Assembly: GCA_021234535.1 (NCBI GenBank)
Contig: CM037830.1
Span: 10,385,252 to 10,449,251, forward strand
From: Stichopus chloronotus
Lineage: Eukaryota > Echinodermata > Holothuroidea > Aspidochirotida > Stichopodidae
Direction: 5' to 3'
Length of the DNA: 64,000 nucleotides
Shown: positions 32,625 to 42,600 of the stretch, piece by piece
Numbering within the stretch: the first letter of the stretch is position 1
Layout of the letters: each line of letters begins with the position of its first letter
Made by a program: the position numbers and the translations under genes
Notes under the pieces: generated by a model
The model's input: only the letters and a program-made list of their open reading frames with translations
The model's database searches: none
Told to the model about the DNA's origin: nothing

Positions 32625-34650
32625 TTATCCGACCGACCATCGCGGCTGCCTGAGCCGCCTTGGCATGAGTAAGGCTGGTATCATTGTTGCTGAGAAGCCT
32701 TTCCCTGGCCGATACCATCCTTGGCCCGCTCGGCGATTCCTCCCCGAATTCTGTTGGCGGGGTTGCGAGCCACCGGGATTCACCAGACGAGACATGTGCT
32801 CGTCAGCCTCCCTAAGGGCTTTGAGGCACTCCACCTCCTCGTGCAGTTTGACATCAAATTGCCCACCAAAGAGATCATTGCCAAGGATGGGGAGATCCCG
32901 GAACGCGTCTATTGCAGTGCGAGAAGACCAATCCAAGGAGTCTAGCACTGATCGCGCCTGGTAGTCGTGGCCTTTACCGATATGCATGCCAACTGATCAA
33001 TCATGCTGCGAGCTACTGGACCTAGCAACACGATTACCACGCCGGTATCTGCTCGGGAGATGCCCACTGTTTGGGCTTGAGAAAAGGAGTGGTTGAGGAG
33101 CTCCGCGAAGAGGAGGGCCGAGGCATACTTCATTCTGGCTCTAGATGCTCTGTCGACGTCATACATGCTCGACTCGAGGCGACACGAATTCTGTCTCAGA
33201 ATCTGTTGTGCACATCGAGGGTCCCAGCCGCGTGCAACCGCTCCCAAAACCCATGCAGGGATGTGCGGCGCAAGAAAATAGCTTGACACAATCCGCCTCC
33301 TCAAATTGAAAAGTACGAGCTACGTCTCGTTGGAAAGCGGACAATTGCCGGGCTGAAGCAAGGACTGAAAATGCTGGCCGAATTCGGCGACCGGAATGGA
33401 TGCGCACGGTGCCGAGGGCGCCGTGTTTAGCGTAAGCCAAGAGGCCTAAGTCTCCGCCGCGGCTGGGGCCGGATCCGGCGCGTACCCCAGCGTCCATCTC
33501 AAAACAGTGGCTGCACGTTCAAACGCATCGGTAGAGATGTCTGTGCCTCAAAGGGGTTCGTCGTCTTCCCCTTCGGAAAGGGGCTCACCACGATCACATG
33601 GTGGTGAAACAGTTGCCGGTGTGTCGCGCGACGCTCCATCTCGCGAAGGCGAGACCGAACGACGCGTGTTCGATGGCGGGGGCCGATGGGCCCTGCGGCA
33701 TTGTAGGAGCTCGCTCTGCAAGAAGGCGTTCCAAAAGGTCTTTGACTTGCCCGAGAACAGCGTCTTGCCCGCTTTGAGGCGGGGGTACATTTACGCCGGC
33801 GGAAATCGCAATCCCCTGACGACGGTGATGATTCCGATGAGTCGACGTGCCTTTCGAATAAGCGCTTACAAGTCGGTGGGCGTAAACTCAGAAGGGGCGG
33901 AAAACCCTTCGAGGTCTCCATTTGGCGGGAGAAAAGACTCAGAACTTGAGGCAAAGAGATCGAGAACTGCTCGATCCTCCACCAAGGGCTCATCGTGAGT
34001 CGGTTCTTGCGACAAAGCTGGTCCCGCCTCCTGGGAACCTGGTCCTGGCGGATTGGCCAGGCTTATATCGCTTCCAGCGGGGGCCGGCAGCACGCGGGGC
34101 GGTGCGCTCGCAGGCCCAGCGGCGGCATGCGTGCGAGGACTTATCCCGGACACCTTGGGAGCCTCGGGTAGGAGGCCAGGTTTTACACCATCCTCCATGG
34201 TGGCCTGAGAAACGGAAGGACTTATGCCCCAACCGGGGGCGGTCTCTTCGCTCATAACAGGACCTACGCCATCTGCCATGGCAACCCAAGCGGAAGGTGG
34301 TACGGTACGCGTCCGTGGACTTTTAAACGGATCCCGGTTGCAGCTCGGTTCCCAGGTTCGGATCACGGTATCCAGGTCACGGTTACGAGTGCGGCCACGG
34401 GTTTCGGTATCCCGCTCCCGGGTTCTGCCATCCGTGGAAGACTCCCGGGTACGGTTGCTCTGGTTGAGGCGTAGCGGATTGGCTGGAAGAGGACTTCTTT
34501 TTCCGGCCTTTTGCCGCGGACTTCCCCCATTGTTCCTCGTGCTTACGTAGCCATTCTGAGGAGGGTGCCCAACTGTCGGCTGACCACGCCCTACACACGG
34601 CGCAAGGGAGGCTCTCTTCGCAGGGCCGACACCTGGGGCACTGGGTGTGG
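32625..34650 (-). pseudogene. DIRS element 2 gag-like remnant
   Basis: The N-terminal cysteine motif CPRCRPCEESLPCAVCRAWS (about 34645-34585) matches CPICRPCDPKECAVC of element 1. A basic, Ser-rich stretch follows (AAKGRKKKSSSSQ). The C-terminal part reads ASALLFAELLNHSFSQAQTV (33304-32942 frame) and then SRTAIDAFRDLPILGNDLFG (32987-32625 frame), the counterpart of element 1's SVPLIGKDLFHEEF region. At least three frame changes are needed. No full-length product is possible. Confidence 0.7.
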
Positions 34651-35078
34651 AAGTCTAAATAAATACCTGTGAGCCTGAAGCCTGCGCACAGGAAAAATTC
34701 CCCACGCTAGGCAACGTAGCACAAAGAAAAGGCTAGAAACAGTGGGGAAAGCAAAGTCCCCAAGTTGCACGAAGTAAGTAAGAACACGAGATACACACGA
34801 GGTGGCTAAAATAGAGCCTAACACAGTTACATATTGTTCAACGATACACGTAACGTAACTACACTGGTGGGTACAAGGCCTAGCCAAGACCCAACACACG
34901 TGTCAAAAACGTGTCAAAAAACACGAAAGGAAAAGGATACTCATCCAAAACTGCCCTGGAAAGGTTGGGAAGGATGAGGATCGCTTGGATTTCGACACAG
35001 GAAGAAAACTCTTTGAAAATCCATGAAGATAGCAATGGATGCAAAGGCAGCATGAAACTTCGCTGACAGACCAAAAGG
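34651..35078. other. 5' leader region of DIRS element 2
   Basis: This is the noncoding stretch between the gag start and the right terminal repeat, in the same place as 27606-28276 in element 1. No signal was recognised. Confidence 0.45.
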
Positions 35079-35183
35079 CTGGCAATTATGGAAGGGCGGT
35101 GGCCAGATACACACACACACACGCAAAATTGCCAGATGCTAGACCATGGTCGATACAGTAATGCATAGGTTATGTGAGGTGAG
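35079..35183 (-). repeat. Right inverted terminal repeat of DIRS element 2
   Basis: This is the inverted partner of 29444-29546, with a (CA)n tract at about 35109-35123. The arms differ more than those of element 1. Confidence 0.88.
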
Positions 35184-35635
35184 GGAGTAAGCGCTGTTAA
35201 TTTTTTTTCTTTGGCAATGATCCTCAATGTGAACGATTATAGTCTTACCGTCTACGTATCAGATCCTGTGTGAGGGTGTAGTTGCCTAAGCTGCTCTAAG
35301 GCAGTAATGATATGAGTGTTAAATTCAAATGTGTTCTGTTGTATTAACCAAGATGAACACAGTCAATAATCAATAGAAACAAGTCAACAATAATAAAAAA
35401 AACTTGCTTGTCCGATTTCAAATATGATTCATACTCTGTCTACCTGTGCTCCAATTCCGGCTAATATTATGTCCATTGCACATGAAACAACCCCCTCCAA
35501 AATGGCCTTGATGCCATTGCCATTCAAAAATATTTGCCTTGGTGCCCTACCTGATGGCTGTGGTGCCCTCCAAAATTTATGAATAACCAAGGCCAAATGG
35601 TCGTGCCCTCCTCCAACCTTAATTCCAGCCCTGAT

Positions 35636-36950
35636 AATGGTAATGCAAATTCAACCATTACATACATTCACTGGTCTTCTAAGCTGCCATAGCACTAAAA
35701 CAGAGCAACAATTTTCCAATGACCAAAATCCTATTATCTGTGTCACTAAAACCACAAAAAGCCTGTACAACCAACCTATGAAAACGTATAAGATAATGAA
35801 ATTTCAAACATGACATACATTCACTGATGGTCCTCCTAGGCTACCATCACCTTAAAACAAAGCCAAAAATTCCAGTGGACCAAAATCCCACTGAGTTAGC
35901 TGTGTCACTAAAACCACAAACTGCCAATGGGAATTTTACACACTGCAGCCCATAAGCTTGTCAACTAATTGTATGGTAGCTTATAATAAACACAATATTG
36001 GTGTTAAGGCTAATATTATTGTTTAGAGTGAAAAATTTTCCCTTCCCCTCAATTAATAAACATTAAATTTCACAGGGTTGTGAACCTGTCAAAAACCCTA
36101 CCAAGTTTAAAACAAATCTGACCCACAGTTATGGAAATATGGCAGTTTTAAGATTTTTATGTTTGACCCAATAACCTCATTAATATGCAAGATATGGACA
36201 CCAAAAACAATAGCGCACTTCTACCCACTATGACGAAAATGTGCACCAAGTATCAGTTTTATCCAACTTGCCCATATTGAGTTAGAGTGTACCCAAGGTG
36301 TGTCACAGACACACACACAGGCACACCCACACATGTATGCATGATTACAAAGGTTACGATTATCATCAAAACCAACAAGAGCCCAATGGGCACTGTGGTT
36401 CCCAGCAAAGAAATAAGGGCAAGTGAAAATTTGGGTCCTCAAAGCTGGGGACCTACAAATTGGGGCTTTCAAGAATGGGGCAAAAAATGGGGTCCAAATC
36501 AGGTCCAAAAATGTAGGCCCATCTGCATAGTGTCCCCATTGAATTAAGAAATATACCCACATGTTTAGATAATGAATTAAAAAAATTGGGGCCCAAAAAC
36601 TGAGCTCAAACTGGGTCCCAAACATTTTGGGACCATGTATAACAATTAAAAAACAGCTCAACATGTTAAAATATGAATTAAACAGTTTCCCTTTTTTTTT
36701 TTTCAAATTTAAGGATAATGCAAATTCAATTGGTACACACATTGACTATACTGGCTACCATACTGTAGTTGTGTACCAACTACTAAACTAACAATTCACT
36801 ATACCATGCTTAGACACAGTGACTGAAACTGTTCCCCAACCAATTTTAACCTATAAAGATAATGCAAATTCAACCATTTCATAAATCAGCTGATGGTCTT
36901 CTAAGCTGCCAGAGAACTAAACAGCAACAATTTTCCAATGACCAAACTAG
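35636..36950 (+). repeat. Degenerate direct repeats (atgcaaattcaacca family)
   Basis: A block of about 100-150 bases recurs with divergence at 35636-35770, 35790-35930, 36715-36840 and 36858-36950. Shared pieces are taatg(c)aaattcaacca, cattcactg-tggtcttctaagctgcca and caacaattttccaatgaccaaa. Between them (about 36150-36330) lies a segment related to the 144 bp repeat family (caccaaaaacaatag, caccaagtat) ending in a CA-rich tract. The type of element is unknown. Confidence 0.6.
36360..36640. repeat. GGG/CCC-rich low-complexity segment
   Basis: The segment has repeated short motifs such as ttggggc, tggggtcc and gggtccc, with no coding domain. It is probably an old repeat. Confidence 0.4.
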
Positions 36951-37128
36951 AGCAGCGATGCTGCAGTTGCTCAACCCTTCTGATGTTAGGAAGTGTCCAG
37001 TTGAAAATTAATTTGGAACACATCTATGGTCCTAACATCGTTCATACTGTACACAAACTCATGTTGGGCTGGCCAGCACATAAACACTGTTGACCTAGCA
37101 ATTAACTTTCGCAGCTGGACTGTTTCAG

Positions 37129-37215
37129 CAGGGAGTTGCTATTTGACATATAGCAACTCCCTGGTTTCAGGGATAAATCCTAGCTATATATCCCTGTCCA
37201 CAGGGGACAGGGATA
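37129..37215. repeat. Cluster of perfect hairpins
   Basis: CAGGGAGTTGCTAT (37129-37142) and ATAGCAACTCCCTG (37150-37163) form a perfect 14 bp stem with a 7-base loop. GGATAAATCC (37171-37180) is a short palindrome. TATCCCTGTCC (37189-37199) and GGACAGGGATA (37205-37215) form a perfect 11 bp stem with a 5-base loop. The cluster ends 47 bases before the hAT-like element. Confidence 0.75.
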
Positions 37216-37254
37216 GGGATCAGAAAGTAGACTTCTAGTACATGCCACCAGTTT

Positions 37255-37262
37255 GTGCAGGG
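37255..37262 (+). repeat. Target-site duplication, left
   Basis: GTGCAGGG directly abuts the left inverted repeat of the hAT-like element and matches 38221-38228. Confidence 0.85.
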
Positions 37263-38220
37263 CAGTGGCATAACCAGAGGGGGCTGTCAAATGTCTGATT
37301 GTCCCCTCCCACTACCCCCAATGAAATTGGTGGGTAAAAAAAATATTGGATGAAAACCACACCATGCATTTTTTAAAGAGGCTCATTGAGTTGTTGCCTG
37401 AAATTCACTAAATTTATCTACACCCATCAAGTTTCCTTCACATACAAGTGACAAATGGTCAAACTAAGAAGATCCCAATGTTTCACATACAATGGAACAT
37501 TAATGAGTAAGTAATTAATGATTTAATTTGGTTTATGAAAATTCGTGACCAGACACTTTCCACACTAGTACTACATGAACACGCACACAACCAGTGCAAC
37601 TAACAGTCAAAAATTTGAAAATTTTGACAGTTTTCATAACTATTGGATGTGAAACTTGACTACTTATGCTAATTGTAAGTATTGTCATGTGTTTATATCC
37701 TTCAAAACCACCACAAACTTTATTGATGTCAACTCAATGAGTCCCTTTAAGTAAATGCTGCTAAGTCCTGTGGAGTCTAATATTGATTCCGTAAAAAACA
37801 AATTAATGAAAAGAAAAGAATCTCGTATGATGAAATATGTAGGCTTTTGTTGACAAATAAGAATGTTGCATCTCTACTTAATGAACCCCCCTGTAAGTGC
37901 CTGAATACATTAACTTAAACTGGACTAAACTAGCACTATTGATGTTATCAAAAATTAATCAACAATTTCTTTTTGTGGCTTTCACTCACAACCCTTGCAG
38001 AGACTGACCTTTTGGAAGTGTAAATTTCTAAATGTGGTTTGTCAAAAATGAAGAATATTTGGCCACAATTCACAAGGTCTGGGAGGTTGGGAACTGCCAA
38101 TTCCTGCACTATGAGAGGAACTTTTGGCAAAATTTTAGTGGCATGCTACACTACACTTAGAAAGAGCCATAATCACTTGTCTCCCCCTCCCCTTAAATAA
38201 AAAGTCTGGTTATGCCACTG
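37263..38220. mobile_element. Non-autonomous hAT-like DNA transposon
   Basis: Perfect 16 bp terminal inverted repeats CAGTGGCATAACCAGA (37263-37278; inverse at 38205-38220) enclose 958 bp. A perfect 8 bp target duplication GTGCAGGG lies at 37255-37262 and 38221-38228. CAG-initial termini with an 8 bp duplication fit the hAT superfamily. No transposase domain is seen, so it depends on an enzyme supplied elsewhere. Confidence 0.85.
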
Positions 38221-38228
38221 GTGCAGGG
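38221..38228 (+). repeat. Target-site duplication, right
   Basis: GTGCAGGG follows the right inverted repeat of the hAT-like element. Confidence 0.85.
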
Positions 38229-38601
38229 CCTTGACCAATCCAAGACCAAACCTCAACTCCCTAACATTCTCTGATAACCATTCCAGCTAGACCAGGGAAA
38301 CAACTGGTGAAGAACAATAACCCCTCTGTATGCAATGTCCACACAACCAGCAAGGGGGGCTATGTAGTAGATTCTAAAATTAGCTCTCAGGGAACTTTGC
38401 CATCATGGTACATTAGTTGTGTACACAGTGGACACTGGATACTACAGGGAATGCAAGTAATGCCCAAGAATAACAGTCAAAAAAAAGTAACTAAAAACTG
38501 TCTTACACATGCTTTAGCTTGAGGCTATTCATTTAAGGTGGTGAGCATGCCCCTCCAGATAAAGCTCACTTCAACTCACTACCACATAATATAACCACAC
38601 A
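38229..38601. other. Unassigned sequence at left contig end
   Basis: No gene or element was recognised between the hAT-like transposon and the assembly gap. Confidence 0.5.
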
Positions 38602-38701
38602 NNNNNNNNNNNNNNNNNNNNNNNNNNNNNNNNNNNNNNNNNNNNNNNNNNNNNNNNNNNNNNNNNNNNNNNNNNNNNNNNNNNNNNNNNNNNNNNNNNN
38701 N
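38602..38701. other. Assembly gap of 100 N
   Basis: Exactly 100 consecutive N separate a left contig (1-38601) from a right contig (38702 onward). A round 100 is the usual placeholder for a gap of unknown size, so the distance across it means nothing. The right contig re-enters sequence already present at the start of the left contig 1426 bases after the gap. Confidence 0.97.
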
Positions 38702-39517
38702 TAACTGGGGGGGGGGGTGGTCTAAAGGTATGTCTTGTGTTACCATACTGTACATGGGCTAATGAAAACCACCACTGCAGGAAATATCCAGATTTGATCT
38801 AAAGAAATACTGCAGTACAATTTTCTTGGTTCTCAGTGTGATTGTAGATTAAACCTAAAGTTTGGTAAAGTTATTTGAAACTTTATTCTGAAATATGAAT
38901 ACAAATTCCTGATTAAAATGCAGTGTCTTTTTAAGCAGTTGTAATGTTTCACTTGTGATTGGCACTTTAATTTAGGTAGTCAGGTGAACCCATTGAGGAG
39001 GGCTTTTAATGGGCCTGGCAGGCATGCCTTTCAACTGAGTTTTATCCACCAAACCACAGCGCATTTTGAATCATGTATTGCACAACAATTTTAATTCATT
39101 ATAATTTGGGAACTTAGAAAATAAAACTTACTCTTCTCAACAAAGTTTTTTAATATTTGCTACAAAATAAAGATATTCATTCAGATTAATATTGCAACCC
39201 ATATTTTTCAACCTCAAGCTTGTGACCATGCCCATTGTAAATATGCTATAGGTAAACTTACAAGAAAATGTTTCATTGACAATAGCAAATTCTATCTTTG
39301 GCAGCAAGAAAATTCCCCTAGCAACAATTATACCAAGGTTGTTCTCTATTTAATCAGAATCAAATCTCAGAATGACACACTACCAGCATAGGGTGCCTAC
39401 AAGTTTTTCCTCAAACATTTATAAGAAACTTGTTAGCTGCTAGTTGCAAAAGTAAGTTAAAGGTGATTACATCTGATCTAGTTGTTTAGTTTGAAGATAC
39501 ATCAAAGGTGTCCATAC
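38702..39517. other. Plexin intron or downstream sequence at right contig start
   Basis: This AT-rich sequence lies downstream of the IPT exon in gene orientation. I searched the minus strand for the next IPT exon and found no convincing one. A G homopolymer run of nine or more lies at the gap edge (about 38708-38717). Confidence 0.45.
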
Positions 39518-39672
39518 CTTCCCCCAACTTGATAATCCTCACTAAAATTTTGATGTTCACAAGTTGTGTTTCCAAGAGTGACATTGTCAATGTCTGAAAA
39601 TCTCTGACCCAGGTCTGTACCATTGATTTGTACCATGGTGCCACCTTCAACAGGACCACTAGATGGATAGAT
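39518..39672 (-). CDS. Plexin exon: IPT domain start, only in the right contig
   Basis: This 155 nt exon lies between tttgcag/AT and AAG/gtatgg, phase 0 in and phase 2 out. It reads IYPSSGPVEGGTMVQINGTD and then LGQRFSDIDNVTLGNTTC. The S-G-P-x-E-G-G-T and N/D-L-G-x-x-F motifs mark the IPT domain that follows PSI3. It joins the PSI3 exon in frame across a 1205 bp intron. No following exon was recognised between 38702 and 39517. Confidence 0.87.
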
Positions 39673-42600
39673 CTGCAAAGTAATGATGAGAAATATTGAA
39701 GAGACTGTTTCAGTTCAGAAAGAGCATACCTTCTTGTTACATTTACAGAATTTTGGCTCAAGCAGTTCATAATGGAGTCAACTGACGTCTTGCAATATAC
39801 ACTGCATACAAATTAACCAACCAGATGCTGATCAAACTAAAACAAACTTCAAATAAATTCAGCAACAATACAGAAACCAAGAAGCACTGGCAAGTATACC
39901 ACCATTTTAAGCCCTCTTATTATTTATGTCATTAATCTCTAAAACACATAAGACTAGCATTTTCTTCATATTCACGCAAATCACGGAGGTCCATTTTTAG
40001 GAGTTCATTGAACTCCTTCTTTTGAGCCAACATAATTCTTTCACCACTTACGAATCCAATGAGCTTAATAGGTATTAGGAACTTAATGTGAAACGATTCA
40101 TATCGCCTGTTATGTTGTAAATTCATCAGAAATTTTGTCCCTGGCTATAATACTGCTTGTCGATACAGAAACCACAAGCACTAACAAGTCTATTATCAGT
40201 GCTATAACCTCTCAAAACACAACAATGGTTCACAACATGTTCACTAAAATTAATTGCTGATATGTCACCTTATTTTGTCAGCTTTGTATTAATGGCTAAA
40301 AAAAGTAGATAAAATCAAAGGCAAATGGCCTTTAGACAACAATGCTCACTCCCTCCTATTGTTACTTTCAGTTTGGTGGAAGTGTTGTTGTCAGTATAGG
40401 CTTGATGTTTAATTCACACAGTGAACCTGGTGGTCAGTCAAATGATGCTGTTCTTGACCGTTTCTTATGACTGCTACATGTCTTATTAGTGCTACTTTAC
40501 AATATAAATTATTCAATTATGCACTTTTCAAAAAAAAAAGCAGAGCATAACTCCATGGATTCAAGATGATTTAAGTCTGTCTGCATGGATGGCATTAAGT
40601 TTCACTGTTTGATACTACGGGAATCTCAATGGTTACTAAAGTGACACGTCATTGAAAACTCACTTTCCTTCCTGACAGACAGAAGAACTTTATACCCTAT
40701 CACTGGTAAATATTGTCTGGAAATCACAAAAATGTTCCATATCCATACAGAACACAACATCTGGGATTGCATTAATTGACAACATCCCATACTTACCAGT
40801 CTTCAAGTGGCTTTCAATTGATAAAAGTTTACTGGTTGCTGATTATCGTACTTATCATATATTCTACAAAAGTTTACCGATGTTATCGTAGGTGGATCCG
40901 TGCACTCTTGCTGTATCGTTTGAGGACACTTTTCACTGACAGCGCATTTAGACTGAGATGAACACCATCCACAATTCAACACCGGAGGAGTTGTGATATC
41001 AGACAAGCAACGACTACAATCTGGTCTGTCCACCTCACACTTGTACAGAATGACTGTAATGATATAATAGTAACAAAAAAAAAATAATAAGATCCAAATA
41101 CAGAATGACTGTTGGTTCTGAATTGAAGTGACAATCATTATACATACCATTTTACATTAATGTTATCTGGAACAATCTGTAATATTGGACTTCATATTTA
41201 CCTTGGATTATTGGGTTCATCTGACCTGACAATAAATACATTGTATTATTTTCAGAGAGAAAAAAGATGTTGTGAAAAAAGAGGTCAGTATGTTGTGAGA
41301 TTTGCGTTTTAAATGTTGAGTCTCCCATCACTTAATAAACAATTAATAAGCATCGTACAAAAACTAGAATCTCAATACTTCTGGTTGTTTAATGTTCCCT
41401 TAAAGGATGTTCAGAATATGTACCTTAGAGACAATTTAGTTGTGATTGTAAAGATTATAAACAAGACATAGACAAGCTCGTGTTTGATGTATCTGGTTTG
41501 ATTGATCTGGTTAATTAATCTCGTTGAGTCTGGTTGACTAAACATTAGACTTCTGCCTCTTTAGTTCATTTGCATGCCATCCCTTTTTAACAAGGTAACA
41601 AGGTAAATGTATTCATTTGGGTGAATTAAACAGTTGTTTTAAGTTTTGCATCAGCTTCTCTGAAAATGTGGATGGCTATTAACATGTGGGATCAAGGCAT
41701 TGTTTCTCTGAGAGCTAATTCTGTAAAGACTAGTTCACTTCAATGATGTTGCTAGGTATATGATAATGAACTGGAATTGCCAAACAAAGGAATGAAATAT
41801 CTTTGAGGTAAGCGAGCAGCAGATCTTCACTCGATGTGGCGGGTCCTAAAGTAGTAAAATTAATTAAGTTAAATGCACACCTGGCATCAGACGTTCTCCT
41901 TTTGTACTTTATGTTGAATCTGAGAATACACACAAGTGAACTGAAAACATCAATAGCCTACTACTCTATTATCCTTCTATGACATACATCAATCACAGCA
42001 AACTGAACGAGCTTAAGAAAAACTACGTTCTGCTATCTTGTTTATTCCTTATACTTGCACTCTGAGGACCTATGGGGAGATTCTGCAATTAGCAGACCTG
42101 CTAACAGAGCTGTGACCTTCTTTTAGATGCAAACAACTAATAAAATTCCACTAACAGAAAATTTTTATTCATTTTGCATCAAACCACATGTTTTGCTGCT
42201 ACCATAACTGTTCCACTTAAAGTACATGCAAAGGGCCCACCAATCTAAACAAAGGATCGAAACTATAATTTACGCAACTACTATGTGCAAAACAATGGGA
42301 ATCTACCTTTTAAAGGTTACAGGCACTTTTTTGTCAACAATTTGAAAAAATATTTTTTCAGGTGTCAGGCACATCCATTGCTTGTCGATGGTTTGCAAAA
42401 GAGACTTATGATATGTATTTCCTTCATAATCACAGTGTAAAGGAAAAAGGCCAAAATTACAACTGTTGTTATTATATATAACTATTAATAGCAATCAGGA
42501 AACAATATATATGAACTACCCTTTGTCTACTAAGAGCAACTTTTACTGACCAAAGAAGAATCGAGGAAGATTCTTTTTGTCATATACAGCAGCAATTTGT

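Larger units (their letters stand above)
29402..35201 (-). mobile_element. DIRS-like retrotransposon, element 2 (decayed)
   Basis: This 5.8 kb element lies in the same orientation as element 1 and 973 bp from it. It has inverted terminal repeats with a (GT)n tract inside each arm, an internal complementary region (29835-29926), and remnants of recombinase, RT-RNase H and gag in DIRS order. Ends were set by comparison with the internal complementary region: AAT at 29402-29404 and at 35199-35201 mark the divergence points. The genes are fragmented in many frames and key residues are changed. It is distinct from element 1 in sequence but shares the gag cysteine motif and the terminal palindrome. 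Confidence 0.85.

Noticed and set aside
33507..33998. Plus-strand frame of 163 codons in element 2
   Set aside because: It is antisense to gag remnants and highly arginine-rich from GC-rich sequence, with no recognised domain.
29402..35201. LTR retrotransposon or retrovirus interpretation of the RT-bearing elements
   Set aside because: There are no direct LTRs, protease or DDE integrase. Inverted termini, an internal complementary region and a tyrosine recombinase identify DIRS elements.
36305..36335. CA-rich tract as a functional microsatellite feature
   Set aside because: It is a short, imperfect tail of a degenerate repeat and shows nothing further.
39240..39330. Possible further plexin exon between tag and gtaagt on the minus strand
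   Set aside because: The phase-compatible translation has no IPT residues, and other phases contain stops.
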